Part shown: positions 36,091-45,372 of the stretch, piece after piece
How positions within the stretch are numbered: the stretch's first letter is position 1
Layout: each line of letters starts with the position of its first letter
From: UM-FILTER-40-17 sp032251335
Lineage (GTDB): Bacteria; Bacteroidota; Bacteroidia; Flavobacteriales; Flavobacteriaceae
DNA length: 64,000 nt
Assembly (NCBI GenBank): GCA_032251335.1
Contig: JAVVDW010000016.1
Location: 1 to 64,000, forward strand
Direction of reading: 5' to 3'
The notes under the pieces: generated by a model
What the model saw: only the letters and a program-made list of their open reading frames with translations
Told to the model about the DNA's origin: nothing
The model's database searches: none
Made by a program: the position numbers and the translations under genes

Positions 36091-36869
36091 ATTTCAAAAA
36101 ATATATCTGACACAAAAACAGCAATAAAGTCAATCACAAAAAGCAACATAGAGGTATAAACCACTGCTGTGTTTGATGCTTCGCCTACGCCCACCGTGCC
36201 TTTGTTGCAGTTATATCCTTTGTAGCAACCCATCAGTCCGATGGCAAATCCGAAAAAAAACGACTTCACCGTGGCCGGGATGATATCGCTAAAGGCAAGT
36301 GCATCAAAAACCTGATTAAAGTAGAGTTGGAAGGAAACAGCGCCTTTAAGATTTTCTACAATGGCAGAGCCTACCAAAGCAATGGCATCGCCAAAAATAA
36401 CCAACAAAGGAAGCATGAGCGTGGTTGCCAAAATACGCGTGACCACCAGGTATTTAAACGGATTGGTTCCGGAAACTTCCATGGCGTCTATCTGCTCTGT
36501 CACGCGCATAGAGCCCAATTCGGCTCCAATTCCGGAACCGATTCGGCCGGCACAAATGAGGGCGGTAATGACCGGACCTATTTCGCGTACAATCGAAATA
36601 CTAATCATGGAAGGCATCCAAGATTGTGCGCCAAACTCCATAAGTGTGGGTCGGGATTGCAAGGTAAACACCAAACCCAGAATAAATCCTGTGACGCCGA
36701 CGAGCAACAAAGAGCGATTGCCCATTAGATAACACTGTCGCAAAAATTCTTTGGTCTCGAACGGACGTGAAAAGACCTCTTTAAAAAATCTGATTGCAAA
36801 AAAAGTTACATCACCGACTTCGGTAAAAAAGAGGTTAATCTTTGAGGGTATCTTAAATGTGGCATTCAC
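36087..36869 (-). CDS. mlaE: Lipid transport ABC permease MlaE
   Basis: A 260-residue MlaE/YrbE-type permease with five or six hydrophobic segments. Conserved stretches are GFILGLVFTLQSRPTLMEFG, ISIVREIGPVITALICAGRIGSG and TEQIDAMEVSGTNPFKYLV. It is the first gene of mlaE-mlaF-mlaD. The usual fourth and fifth members (mlaC, mlaB) are absent, as is common in Bacteroidota. Confidence 0.95.
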   Translation of the reverse strand: MNATFKIPSKINLFFTEVGDVTFFAIRFFKEVFSRPFETKEFLRQCYLMGNRSLLLVGVTGFILGLVFTLQSRPTLMEFGAQSWMPSMISISIVREIGPVITALICAGRIGSGIGAELGSMRVTEQIDAMEVSGTNPFKYLVVTRILATTLMLPLLVIFGDAIALVGSAIVENLKGAVSFQLYFNQVFDALAFSDIIPATVKSFFFGFAIGLMGCYKGYNCNKGTVGVGEASNTAVVYTSMLLFVIDFIAVFVSDIFFEI

Positions 36870-37074
36870 GAGTTTATTATTTTTCCATTGAAATTAGCTG
36901 TATATCTCCAACTATGTCAAATTATCGTATTGTTTATCAGATAGATACCTTTGATGATTTTACGGTATTCACCCAAGCTATTCAAAGATAAGCTACACCC
37001 AACCAAAGTAACTATGATAATTATCAGTTGTGTACTAAATCTTGAACTACAGTAAAATGAAGGAGAAGGATAAA
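36870..37074. other. Short intergenic region between mlaE and nupC
   Basis: 205 bases, with no gene that I support. A 25-codon ATG-to-TAA frame at 36914-36991 reads like protein but is too short to judge. Confidence 0.4.
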
Positions 37075-38424
37075 TTAGCCAATAATCATACCGGCGATGG
37101 TGGCAGACATCAAAGATGCCAGACTGCCACCCAAAACAGCGCGCATGCCAAACTCTGAAAGTGTTTTACGCTGACCGGGTGCGAGTGAACCAATCCCGCC
37201 AATTTGGATACCGATAGAAGCAAAATTGGCAAATCCGCATAGCATATACGTGGCCATGATCACCGATTTTTGATAGGTAAAATGCATGGGATTGGCCATG
37301 TCTTTTAGTTCTGCCAGTTGTATATAGCCTACAAATTCGGAAGCGGCGAGTTTTACGCCCAAAAGCTGCCCCATAAGCATCATGTCTTCTTGGGCCACAC
37401 CAATCAGCCACATGAAGGGTGAAAACACGATTCCCAAAATGGTTTCTAAAGAGAAGGCACTGTAAGGTGTATATTGTGCAATGATTCCATTGAGCAAGGT
37501 CACTTCGCCAAAACGACCCAAACCGTAATTGACCATGGCGATAAAAGCGATAAAAACCAATAGCATGGCACCTACATTTGCAGCCAGTTTGAGTCCTTCT
37601 GTAGTGCCGTTGGCGATAGCGTCTAGAATATTAGATCCTATCTTATCGGAAGAAACCGATACTGTGGTGTCAATCAATTCCTGCTGCGGATATAATATTT
37701 TGGAAATGACGATGGCGCCGGGTGCGGCCATCACAGAAGCCGCCAACAAATGTCTGGCATATTCCAGACGCAACACGGGGTCGTCGCCACCCAAAAACCC
37801 AATATAAGCGGCTAAAACTCCACCGGCAACAGTAGCCATACCACCAATCATGACCAATAAAATTTCGGATCGGGTCATCCTTTCCAGATAAGCCTTTATC
37901 ATGAGTGGTGCCTCTGTTTGACCCAGAAAAATGTTGCCTGCCACAGACAAGCTTTCTGCTCCCGAAATGCCCAACAAGCGGGTGAGCATCCAAGCCATCG
38001 CTTTGACTACTTTTTGAATAACACCCAGGTAAAACAACACGGACGTCAAGGCTGAAAAAAAGATAATCGTGGGCAGCACCTGAAACAAAAAGATGTAACC
38101 GAAACTGTCAACATTCATCATGTTGCCCAACAAAAATTCACTACCCGCTCTCGTAAAATCAAGTATGAGAACAAAAATTTCGCCTACAAACTCAAAAATC
38201 GCTTTGACAAAAGGCACTTTTAGGATTCCAATGGCCAAAATCAGCTGGGCACTTAGTCCCGCACCGACTGTTTTCCAATTGATGGCTTTTTTGTTGGCAC
38301 TAAACACATAAGCAAAAAGGATAAGTACCGACATTCCCAATGCGCCTCTAAGCAAACTGGAAAGTGAAAAGCCCTCATTCTGAATTAAAGTATCAACAGG
38401 CTGAATCAGTGTAAATAAAGTCAT
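37075..38424 (-). CDS. Concentrative nucleoside transporter (NupC/CNT family)
   Basis: A 449-residue membrane transporter of the CNT family. Motifs: LGQTEAPLMIKAYLERMTRSE (substrate site), GMATVAGGVLAAYI, and the C-terminal ICGFANFASIGIQIGGIG-like stretch (LCGFANFASIGIQ). It imports nucleosides with Na+ or H+. The start is three bases after the stop of the bifunctional nuclease gene, so they form an operon, plausibly linking nucleotide breakdown and salvage (inference). Confidence 0.95.
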   Translation of the reverse strand: MTLFTLIQPVDTLIQNEGFSLSSLLRGALGMSVLILFAYVFSANKKAINWKTVGAGLSAQLILAIGILKVPFVKAIFEFVGEIFVLILDFTRAGSEFLLGNMMNVDSFGYIFLFQVLPTIIFFSALTSVLFYLGVIQKVVKAMAWMLTRLLGISGAESLSVAGNIFLGQTEAPLMIKAYLERMTRSEILLVMIGGMATVAGGVLAAYIGFLGGDDPVLRLEYARHLLAASVMAAPGAIVISKILYPQQELIDTTVSVSSDKIGSNILDAIANGTTEGLKLAANVGAMLLVFIAFIAMVNYGLGRFGEVTLLNGIIAQYTPYSAFSLETILGIVFSPFMWLIGVAQEDMMLMGQLLGVKLAASEFVGYIQLAELKDMANPMHFTYQKSVIMATYMLCGFANFASIGIQIGGIGSLAPGQRKTLSEFGMRAVLGGSLASLMSATIAGMIIG

Positions 38425-38427
38425 GCA

Positions 38428-39051
38428 TTAGGCGTTTGGTTCACGTTTAGAAATTTCATCCCGAATGCGAGCCGCTTTTTCGTAGTCTTCTTCTGCTACT
38501 GCTTTGTCTAGTGCTTCGTGCAATTCGCTCATGGAGAGTTTGGTGTAATCGGAAGGTTGGGATTTGGAAATTTCAACCTCTAAATCCGCTGTGCTGATCG
38601 GATCTTTCTGTGAAATATCTTCGGGATCTTTCGGATTCATTTTTAAATAAATACCGGCTTTGTCCAAGATATTTTTATAGGTAAAGATTGGTGCATCAAA
38701 GCGCAGCGCCAAAGCGATGGCATCTGAAGTACGCGCATCGATGATTTCTTCTATTCTGTCGCGTTCACAAATCAAACTTGAGTAAAAAACACCGTCAACC
38801 AGCTTGTGGATTATCACTTGTTTGACGACGATTTCGTAACGGTCTGCAAAGTTTTTAAACAAATCATGTGTCAGCGGACGCGGAGGTTTTATATCTTTTT
38901 CCAAGGCTATGGCAATAGATTGAGCCTCAAAAGCGCCAATGACTATGGGCAACTTTCTCTTGCCATCTGCTTCGCTTAGAATGAGCGCATACGCACCATT
39001 TTGCGTTTGGCTGTATGAAATTCCTTTAATGTTTAATCTGACCAAACTCAT
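38428..39051 (-). CDS. Bifunctional nuclease family (DUF151) protein with UvrB/UvrC motif
   Basis: A 207-residue protein. Residues about 1-130 are the BFN/DUF151 domain (LPIVIGAFEAQSIAIALE and RTSDAIALALRFDAPIF). Residues about 168-203 resemble a UvrB/UvrC motif helical pair (DKAVAEEDYEKAARIRDEIS). Plant and bacterial relatives show RNase and DNase activity in vitro; physiological role unclear. It heads the operon with nupC. Confidence 0.9.
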   Translation of the reverse strand: MSLVRLNIKGISYSQTQNGAYALILSEADGKRKLPIVIGAFEAQSIAIALEKDIKPPRPLTHDLFKNFADRYEIVVKQVIIHKLVDGVFYSSLICERDRIEEIIDARTSDAIALALRFDAPIFTYKNILDKAGIYLKMNPKDPEDISQKDPISTADLEVEISKSQPSDYTKLSMSELHEALDKAVAEEDYEKAARIRDEISKREPNA

Positions 39052-39241
39052 ATATTATATAAAAAAGGCTATCAAAATCATGCGGCGCAGCCGAGATTTA
39101 AACAGCCGTCTAGGGAGGCACAATTTACTAATTTTTTTGTCCTGACGAAAACTTTGTTTTACCAATAAATCTTACGTTAAAAAATGGTGGAAAAAGGAAA
39201 TAACAATTGCCTAATCAATAAATTACTTCCAATTTTTCGCA
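39052..39241. other. Intergenic region between etfA and the DUF151 gene
   Basis: 190 bases, including a GC-rich patch at 39081-39118 (CGGC-GCA-GCCG hairpin) that has a faint tRNA-like look but no foldable T-arm. No gene supported. Confidence 0.4.
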
Positions 39242-40198
39242 CTAGTTGTTCGCTGCTTTAAAAGCCTTCAACTTCTCAATCAGTTTGGGTACAACTTCAA
39301 AAGCATCGCCCACAACCCCGTAGTCTGCGGCTTTGAAAAAAGGCGCTTCCGGATCGTTGTTGATCACCACTTTGACCTTTGAGGCATTTACCCCTGCCAA
39401 ATGCTGAATGGCTCCCGAAATACCGACAGCTATATAAAGATTACTGGCTACCGGTTTGCCGGTTTGTCCAACATGCTCGCTGTGCGGTCGCCATCCAATA
39501 TCCGAGACGGGTTTTGAACAGGCCGTGGCGGCACCAAGTACGGAAGCCAACTCCTCTATCATGCCCCAGTTTTCAGGTCCTTTGAGTCCGCGTCCGCCGG
39601 AAACTACAATTTCCGCATCGGCAATGGTCACTTTGTTGGTCGCTTTTGACACGTCTGTAACGTGGTTTTGAAGTGCTGACTCTGACAAATTGGGTGTAAA
39701 ACTTACCGTTTCTGCCGCGCCGGTAGATTCTTTAAGACCGAAAGCGTTTTTAGACAGTGCAATGATATTAATCTCCGCGTGCAGCTCGGTAATAGCAAAG
39801 GCTTTGTTGGTAAAGACGGCTTGCTTCACCTTTAGTGGCGATAAGCTTTCGGGCAGGGCAACCACGTTTGAGGCAAAACCTGCGTTTAACTTTACCGCAA
39901 GCAAAGGCGTCAGATATTTGGCGTCTGTGGTGGTACTTAAAACAATGGTTTTGATGTTTTCTTGCTGGGTCGCCTGTGTTAATACTTCACTTATCGCTTT
40001 CGGATTGAAATTTTTTAAGGCTTCGTTGGTAACTTGCAGCACTTTGTCCACACCGTATTTTCCCAATTCGCCTGTGTTGTTTGCATTGATGGTAAGGGCA
40101 ACTACTTTTTCGCCGGTTGCTTTTGCGTAGGAGGCCAATTCAAAGGCTGTTTTTTTGAGTTTGCCGTCTGTGGCTTCTGCGTATATAAGTATTGACAT
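39242..40198 (-). CDS. etfA: Electron transfer flavoprotein alpha subunit
   Basis: A 318-residue ETF alpha subunit. The C-terminal FAD-binding domain carries GRGLKGPENWGMIEELA, GWRPHSEHVGQTGKPV and GVSGAIQHLAG-like motifs (AVGISGAIQHLAGV). It pairs with EtfB to pass electrons from acyl-CoA and other dehydrogenases to the quinone pool. It lies 18 bases after etfB on the minus strand. The oxidoreductase etfD/ETF-QO is not adjacent. Confidence 0.97.
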   Translation of the reverse strand: MSILIYAEATDGKLKKTAFELASYAKATGEKVVALTINANNTGELGKYGVDKVLQVTNEALKNFNPKAISEVLTQATQQENIKTIVLSTTTDAKYLTPLLAVKLNAGFASNVVALPESLSPLKVKQAVFTNKAFAITELHAEINIIALSKNAFGLKESTGAAETVSFTPNLSESALQNHVTDVSKATNKVTIADAEIVVSGGRGLKGPENWGMIEELASVLGAATACSKPVSDIGWRPHSEHVGQTGKPVASNLYIAVGISGAIQHLAGVNASKVKVVINNDPEAPFFKAADYGVVGDAFEVVPKLIEKLKAFKAANN

Positions 40199-40216
40199 TT
40201 TTTCCGATTTTTAAAA

Positions 40217-40963
40217 TTATATAACTTTTGCCTCGTTGTGAAGCAAATCAATCAATTCGTCCACATTGTCGGGACTCACGAGTTTACACGCCGCTTTGGC
40301 AGGTGGTTTTTCGAAATGATCTATGGTCGTTTTTGCTTGATCTGATGTGGGATCCAAAACGGTCAGTTGTTTGGATCGCGCCATCATGATACCGCGCATA
40401 TTCGGAATTTTTAAATCTTTTTCTTCTACCAATCCTTTTTGTCCGCCCAAGATAAGGGGCAAATCAAACGAAAGGGTTTCTTTGCCCCCGTCTATTTCAC
40501 GGATGGCCGTGGCTTTGTTGCCATCAACCTCAAGACCGATGCAGCCGTTTACAAAATGGTAGCCGAGCATTTCGGCAACCATACCGGGAACCATGCCACC
40601 GTTGTAATCTATAGATTCCCGCCCGGCAATAATCAGGTCATAGGAACCTTCAGACACAACTTTTGCCAACTGCTTTGCGACAAAAAATCCGTCGGTTGGC
40701 TTGGCATTCACGCGGATGGCTTCGTCTGCTCCTATGGCAAGCGCCTTTCTCAAAGTGGGTTCTGCGGTTGCCTCACCTACATTGACCACCGTGACGTGTG
40801 CGCCTTGTTTTTCTTTAAACCACATGGCACGTGTAAGTCCAAATTCATCGTTTGGATTGATGACAAACTGCACACCGTTGGTGTCAAACGCTTTGCCGTC
40901 GGGGGTGAAATTGATTTTGGAGGTTGTATCGGGCACATGACTGATAAAAACTAAAATCTTCAT
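40217..40963 (-). CDS. etfB: Electron transfer flavoprotein beta subunit
   Basis: A 248-residue ETF beta subunit, the AMP-binding partner of EtfA. Typical blocks: KILVFISHVPDTTSKI (N-terminus), VINPNDEFGLTRAM and IIAGRESIDYNGG. It is first in the etfB-etfA operon and divergent from pdhB. The 170-base gap contains a perfect 12-bp palindrome at 41027-41038. Confidence 0.97.
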   Translation of the reverse strand: MKILVFISHVPDTTSKINFTPDGKAFDTNGVQFVINPNDEFGLTRAMWFKEKQGAHVTVVNVGEATAEPTLRKALAIGADEAIRVNAKPTDGFFVAKQLAKVVSEGSYDLIIAGRESIDYNGGMVPGMVAEMLGYHFVNGCIGLEVDGNKATAIREIDGGKETLSFDLPLILGGQKGLVEEKDLKIPNMRGIMMARSKQLTVLDPTSDQAKTTIDHFEKPPAKAACKLVSPDNVDELIDLLHNEAKVI

Positions 40964-41086
40964 ATTTACAGATTTATAATATTAAATTTTGACTATACGA
41001 AAGTAAGAATTAATTTTTAAATATACTATGCATGCATAATAAAATTTTTTAGGCTTACGTTTAGAGTTTCTTTTTGGTTTAATTAG

Positions 41087-41094
41087 TATTTTTG
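41087..41094 (+). promoter_or_regulatory. -7 promoter element of pdhB
   Basis: TATTTTTG, an exact TAnnTTTG match, 40 bases before the pdhB ATG. It overlaps the in-frame upstream frame, so it supports the ATG at 41134. Confidence 0.6.
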
Positions 41095-41133
41095 TCGTTC
41101 GAAAAAATAAAAACTACACGAAAAAGATATTTT

Positions 41134-42111
41134 ATGAGAACGATACAATTCCGAGAAGCCATTTGCGAAGCCATGAGTGAGGAAATGCGCAGAGATGAAA
41201 GTATTTATTTGATGGGTGAAGAAGTAGCTGAGTACAACGGTGCCTACAAAGCATCCAAAGGTATGCTGGATGAATTTGGTGCGAAGCGCGTCATTGATAC
41301 GCCTATTTCAGAGTTGGGCTTTTCCGGCATTGGGGTGGGTTCGGCCATGAATGGTAACCGTCCTATTATTGAGTTTATGACTTTTAACTTCTCGCTGGTC
41401 GGTATTGACCAGATTATAAACAACGCTGCCAAAATGCGGCAGATGTCCGGTGGACAATTCAACATCCCAATCGTGTTTCGCGGTCCAACGGCCTCTGCAG
41501 GGCAATTGGCTGCTACACATTCACAGGCTTTTGAAAGTTGGTTTGCCAACTGTCCGGGTTTGAAAGTTATCGTCCCTTCAAATCCATACGACGCCAAAGG
41601 GCTTTTAAAAGCTGCCATCAGAGATGACGATCCGGTTATTTTTATGGAATCTGAGCAAATGTACGGAGACAAAGGCGAAGTCCCGGAAGAAGAATATTTG
41701 ATTCCGATTGGCGTAGCCGATATCAAAAGAGCAGGCACAGATGTGACTATTGTTTCTTTTGGTAAAATCATCAAAGAAGCCTTCATTGCGGCAGACGAGT
41801 TGGCCAAAGAAGGAATCAGTTGCGAAATTATTGACTTGCGCACCATCCGTCCTATGGACCACAACACCATTTTAAATTCGGTGAAAAAAACCAATCGTTT
41901 GGTTATTTTGGAGGAAGCATGGCCCTTCGGAAATATTGCTACAGAAATCACTTATCAAGTTCAAAGCCAGGCTTTTGATTATTTAGATGCGCCGATTATT
42001 AAAATCAACACCGCAGATACACCCGCACCCTACTCACCTGTTTTACTGGCAGAATGGCTTCCTAACAGTCAGGATGTTGTAAAAGCCGTAAAAAAGGTCT
42101 GCTACGTTTAA
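41134..42111 (+). CDS. pdhB: Pyruvate dehydrogenase E1 component beta subunit
   Basis: A 325-residue E1 beta subunit of the 2-oxoacid dehydrogenase complex, which decarboxylates pyruvate with thiamine diphosphate. Signatures: GEEVAEYNGAYKASKG (thiamine site), PISELGFSGIGVGSAMNG, and GPTASAGQLAATHSQAFE. No E1-alpha, E2 or E3 gene is adjacent, so the complex is encoded elsewhere. Ends at a terminator. Confidence 0.95.
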   Translation: MRTIQFREAICEAMSEEMRRDESIYLMGEEVAEYNGAYKASKGMLDEFGAKRVIDTPISELGFSGIGVGSAMNGNRPIIEFMTFNFSLVGIDQIINNAAKMRQMSGGQFNIPIVFRGPTASAGQLAATHSQAFESWFANCPGLKVIVPSNPYDAKGLLKAAIRDDDPVIFMESEQMYGDKGEVPEEEYLIPIGVADIKRAGTDVTIVSFGKIIKEAFIAADELAKEGISCEIIDLRTIRPMDHNTILNSVKKTNRLVILEEAWPFGNIATEITYQVQSQAFDYLDAPIIKINTADTPAPYSPVLLAEWLPNSQDVVKAVKKVCYV

Positions 42112-42143
42112 GATTTGCTGAAATCTTGTAAGTTTTAACACTT

Positions 42144-42172
42144 AACTTCATCTAAAGCGATGAAGTTTTTTA
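42144..42172 (+). terminator. Rho-independent terminator after pdhB
   Basis: Stem AACTTCAT (42144-42151) and ATGAAGTT (42160-42167) with an 8-base loop, then TTTTATTT. It ends just before the DUF5686 start. Confidence 0.88.
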
Positions 42173-42175
42173 TTT

Positions 42176-44674
42176 ATGAAAGTAACATATCGTTATCTGT
42201 TTTTGATACTCGTTTTATCGAGTATGTTCGGGTTTTCTCAATCAAAAGTTGGCGGTTATGTCAAAGATGAAGATGGAAATCCCGTGCCTTTTGCCAATGT
42301 CTATTTTAAAGGTTCTACTATAGGCACTATTACCAATGAAGAAGGTCGTTTTTACTTGGAAAGCGAAGTAACTCAAGCCACCTTGATCATTGCGCTTCTG
42401 GGCTATGCCAACCAAGAATTTGAAGTTGGTAAAAAAGTGATGTACAATATGGAAGTTGTTTTGCAACAAGGCGAACAACTCAACGAGGTAACTGTGTACA
42501 CCGGTAAAACCAGTAAGCGGAACAATCCGGCCATCGATATTTTGAAAAAAATATGGGAGCGCAAGCGCCGCAACGGTCTGAGTATGGTTGATCAGTACAG
42601 TTATGACAAATATGAAAAGGTGGAATTTGACTTGAATACCATTGACAGTAACGTCATAAATAGTAATTTTTTCAAAGGTTTGGAATTTATGTTTGAGGCG
42701 CTGGATACCAATCAAATCACCGGAAAAACATACTTGCCGTTTTTTATCAATGAAATTTCATACAAAGTGTATGGCGATAATGAAATGGGGAGAGAACGCG
42801 TCGATTTGCTCGGCAATAAAAATTCGGGTTTTGAACAAAACCAAAACCTTATCGAGTTTGTCAAAGACCTCTATCCCGAATTCAATATCTACGACAATTA
42901 TCTCAAGTTTTTTGACAAGAGTTTTAACAGTCCGCTGTCACGTACCGGCGTGCAGAATTACAACTACGTACTGAACGACTCTACCTTTATAGACAATAAG
43001 TGGAGTTACAACATCATTTTTTATCCCCGAAGACCTAACGAACTCACCTTCAAGGGCGATTTTTGGGTAAACGACACCACCTTTGCCATACAAAAAATCA
43101 GGATGGCGGCCGCCAAAGGCATCAATGTCAACTGGGTCAAGGAAATTTACATCGAACAAGAGTTTGAAGTGGTAAACGACTCTGTTTTCTTACTTAAAAG
43201 AGACCACCTGATGGCCGATTTCAGCCTCAGAAAAAAGGAAGAATCCAGAGGAATCTACGGCAAGCGAACCACGCTTTATGGAAATTACAAATTTGACGAA
43301 CCCAAACCGGCTTCTTTTTACAACCAAAAACAAGATCTGTTTGATACAACTATCTACACCCGAGACGATGCTTTTTGGGAAGAAAAAAGACTGGAGGCGC
43401 TCAACAAAGATGAAAAAGGCATTTACACCTTGTTGGATACCCTGGTAAATGTGCCAAAGTTTAAGCGCATTTACAACATCACCTCCATCTTGGCTACAGG
43501 TTATATTGATGTAGATAAGTACAACATTGATTTGGGACCTATTCAAAGTTTTATCGGGCAAAACGACTTAGAAGGCTTGCGCTTAAGATTGGGCGGCAGG
43601 ACCTATCGCGGACAAAACGACTTGTGGCGATTGCAAGGATATACCGCCTATGGCTTCAAAGATTCAAAGTTTAAGTACGGTGCAGATTTTAAATGGATGG
43701 TGGGCAAAAAAGATCGTATTATTGTCGATTTGGGTCACAGCCGCGATTTGGAACAAAACAGTATTTCTTTTACGCGTTCCAACGATGCGCTTGCAAGAAG
43801 CTTGGCCACCTCGGCCGTTTTTGCAACCGGAGACAACACAAAATTATTTAACATCAATCGAACCAATTTAGCAATTGAAGGCGAATTTATGAAAGATGCC
43901 ATTTTCCGAACAAGCCTTACCTACAAAACGCTCAAAAGTGGGTCTGTAAAAGACTTTCAGGTGGACTATTTCACAGACAATACTTTTACCGCTACGGCCT
44001 CAGAAATCACGCAGACAGAAGTCGATTTTAGTATTGACTATACACCCAAACGCAGATTAGCCGGCCACGGTGTAGAGCGTTGGGAGGTCAACCAAGATTT
44101 TGCCCGTTATTATGTCAGTTTTACCAAAGGATTCCCGGGGATGCTCGAGAGTGATTTTAACTACGAAAAATTACAATTCCTCTACAAACAACCCATCTTG
44201 TTGGGGGGATTTGGTCGTTTTCAAGCCACCTTGGAAGCCGGAAAAATATGGGGAACACTGCCTGTAGGCTTGTTGGCACCTGTACCGGCAAACCAAACTT
44301 TCTTCAATATTTTCAACACTTTTGGCAACCTCGATTACTATGAGTTTACCACAGATGAATATATTTCTCTCCACATGGAACACAATTTCAACGGTCGGTT
44401 GTTCTCCCGAGTGCCTTGGTTGCGCAAATACAATTTGCGTGAAATTTTATTCGTTCGGGGGGTTTACGGCGATCTGGACGAAGACAATATTCGGTTTAAT
44501 GTCACCGATTTTCCACTTGTAGCACCCAATGAGCAGATTTATTATGAATATGGCTTTGGTATCGGAAATATTCTAAAACTGATGCGAATCGACTTCAGTT
44601 TTAGAGGAAATTATCTGGACATGCCCGATGCACGACCTTTTACCATCAAATGGGAAATAGGCCTGCATTTCTAA
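42176..44674 (+). CDS. DUF5686 outer-membrane protein with carboxypeptidase-like regulatory domain
   Basis: An 832-residue envelope protein. A signal peptide (residues 1-22, ending FGFSQ) is followed by a CarboxypepD_reg-like domain (about 26-105, GGYVKDEDGNPVPFANVYF). Then comes a long DUF5686 region with aromatic beta strands that probably form an outer-membrane barrel. It occurs throughout Flavobacteriia; function unknown. No SusD partner is adjacent, so it is not a typical polysaccharide locus. The convergent CMD gene overlaps its stop by four bases. Confidence 0.9.
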   Translation: MKVTYRYLFLILVLSSMFGFSQSKVGGYVKDEDGNPVPFANVYFKGSTIGTITNEEGRFYLESEVTQATLIIALLGYANQEFEVGKKVMYNMEVVLQQGEQLNEVTVYTGKTSKRNNPAIDILKKIWERKRRNGLSMVDQYSYDKYEKVEFDLNTIDSNVINSNFFKGLEFMFEALDTNQITGKTYLPFFINEISYKVYGDNEMGRERVDLLGNKNSGFEQNQNLIEFVKDLYPEFNIYDNYLKFFDKSFNSPLSRTGVQNYNYVLNDSTFIDNKWSYNIIFYPRRPNELTFKGDFWVNDTTFAIQKIRMAAAKGINVNWVKEIYIEQEFEVVNDSVFLLKRDHLMADFSLRKKEESRGIYGKRTTLYGNYKFDEPKPASFYNQKQDLFDTTIYTRDDAFWEEKRLEALNKDEKGIYTLLDTLVNVPKFKRIYNITSILATGYIDVDKYNIDLGPIQSFIGQNDLEGLRLRLGGRTYRGQNDLWRLQGYTAYGFKDSKFKYGADFKWMVGKKDRIIVDLGHSRDLEQNSISFTRSNDALARSLATSAVFATGDNTKLFNINRTNLAIEGEFMKDAIFRTSLTYKTLKSGSVKDFQVDYFTDNTFTATASEITQTEVDFSIDYTPKRRLAGHGVERWEVNQDFARYYVSFTKGFPGMLESDFNYEKLQFLYKQPILLGGFGRFQATLEAGKIWGTLPVGLLAPVPANQTFFNIFNTFGNLDYYEFTTDEYISLHMEHNFNGRLFSRVPWLRKYNLREILFVRGVYGDLDEDNIRFNVTDFPLVAPNEQIYYEYGFGIGNILKLMRIDFSFRGNYLDMPDARPFTIKWEIGLHF

Positions 44675-45261
44675 ACGTGCTTTCCGCGTTCCCATCCGTG
44701 TTTTCCCAGATATTTCTGAGCTGTTTCGGCCGCCGCATCTTCCAATTGCGTTCCCATAGAATCGTTCCATCTGTTTAGAAAACCAAACAGAGAAATGACA
44801 CCCAACATCTCTATGATTTCGCCATCGTCCCAATGCTTGTGAAGATTTTCCTGAATCTTCTCGTCCACAGCATTGGGAATGGTCGCCGCCGCCAAAGCAA
44901 AATCGAGTGCTGCGCGTTCGGCTTCAGAAAAAGCAGCATGTGTTTTATATGACCAAATATTATCTAATTGCGCTTGTTCTGTGCCATAACGTTCAGCTGC
45001 TAGTATGGTGTGTGCCTGACAATATCTGCAACCGCTAGCATTACTGGCCACCCAACCAATCAGTCGTTTGAGCGAAGAGGTCACCTTTCCGTGGTTGTGC
45101 ATCACTGCTTTGTTTAGGTTGATAAAACTTTCGGCTATTTCAGGTCTTATTTGCATGGTTAGTACACTATTCGGACAAAAACCAAGGGTTTCATTGAAAA
45201 AAGTAGCCAGTTTTTGAACAGCGGGATTGGCTTCGGGAGAAAGGGGTTGAACAAGCGGCAT
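44671..45261 (-). CDS. Carboxymuconolactone decarboxylase/AhpD-like peroxidase-related protein
   Basis: A 196-residue protein of the CMD/AhpD superfamily. The redox motif is C78-R-Y-C81-x2-H84 in SGCRYCQAH, and the helical core covers about 40-150. Such proteins reduce peroxides with a thiol partner; partner and substrate are unknown. Tail to tail with the DUF5686 gene. Confidence 0.87.
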   Translation of the reverse strand: MPLVQPLSPEANPAVQKLATFFNETLGFCPNSVLTMQIRPEIAESFINLNKAVMHNHGKVTSSLKRLIGWVASNASGCRYCQAHTILAAERYGTEQAQLDNIWSYKTHAAFSEAERAALDFALAAATIPNAVDEKIQENLHKHWDDGEIIEMLGVISLFGFLNRWNDSMGTQLEDAAAETAQKYLGKHGWERGKHV

Positions 45262-45336
45262 TTGATTCGTTTTTGATTAAGCCGCCAAGATACTAATTAC
45301 TTACACGTGAGTCTCAAAATCGTAACAATTTATCCG

Positions 45337-45344
45337 TAATTTTG
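45337..45344 (+). promoter_or_regulatory. -7 promoter element of the dipeptide epimerase gene
   Basis: TAATTTTG, an exact TAnnTTTG match. Transcription would begin near 45350, so the ATG at 45352 would have no leader and the ATG at 45373 is favoured. Confidence 0.55.
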
Positions 45345-45372
45345 ACTTTTTATGACCGCTTATCCATCGCTT

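Noticed and set aside
36914..36991. 25-codon frame between mlaE and nupC
   Set aside because: Too short to support without conservation data.
39081..39118. tRNA-like GC-rich patch in the etfA/DUF151 gap
   Set aside because: The putative T-loop has no pairing T-stem, and no acceptor or anticodon arm can be formed, so it is not a tRNA.
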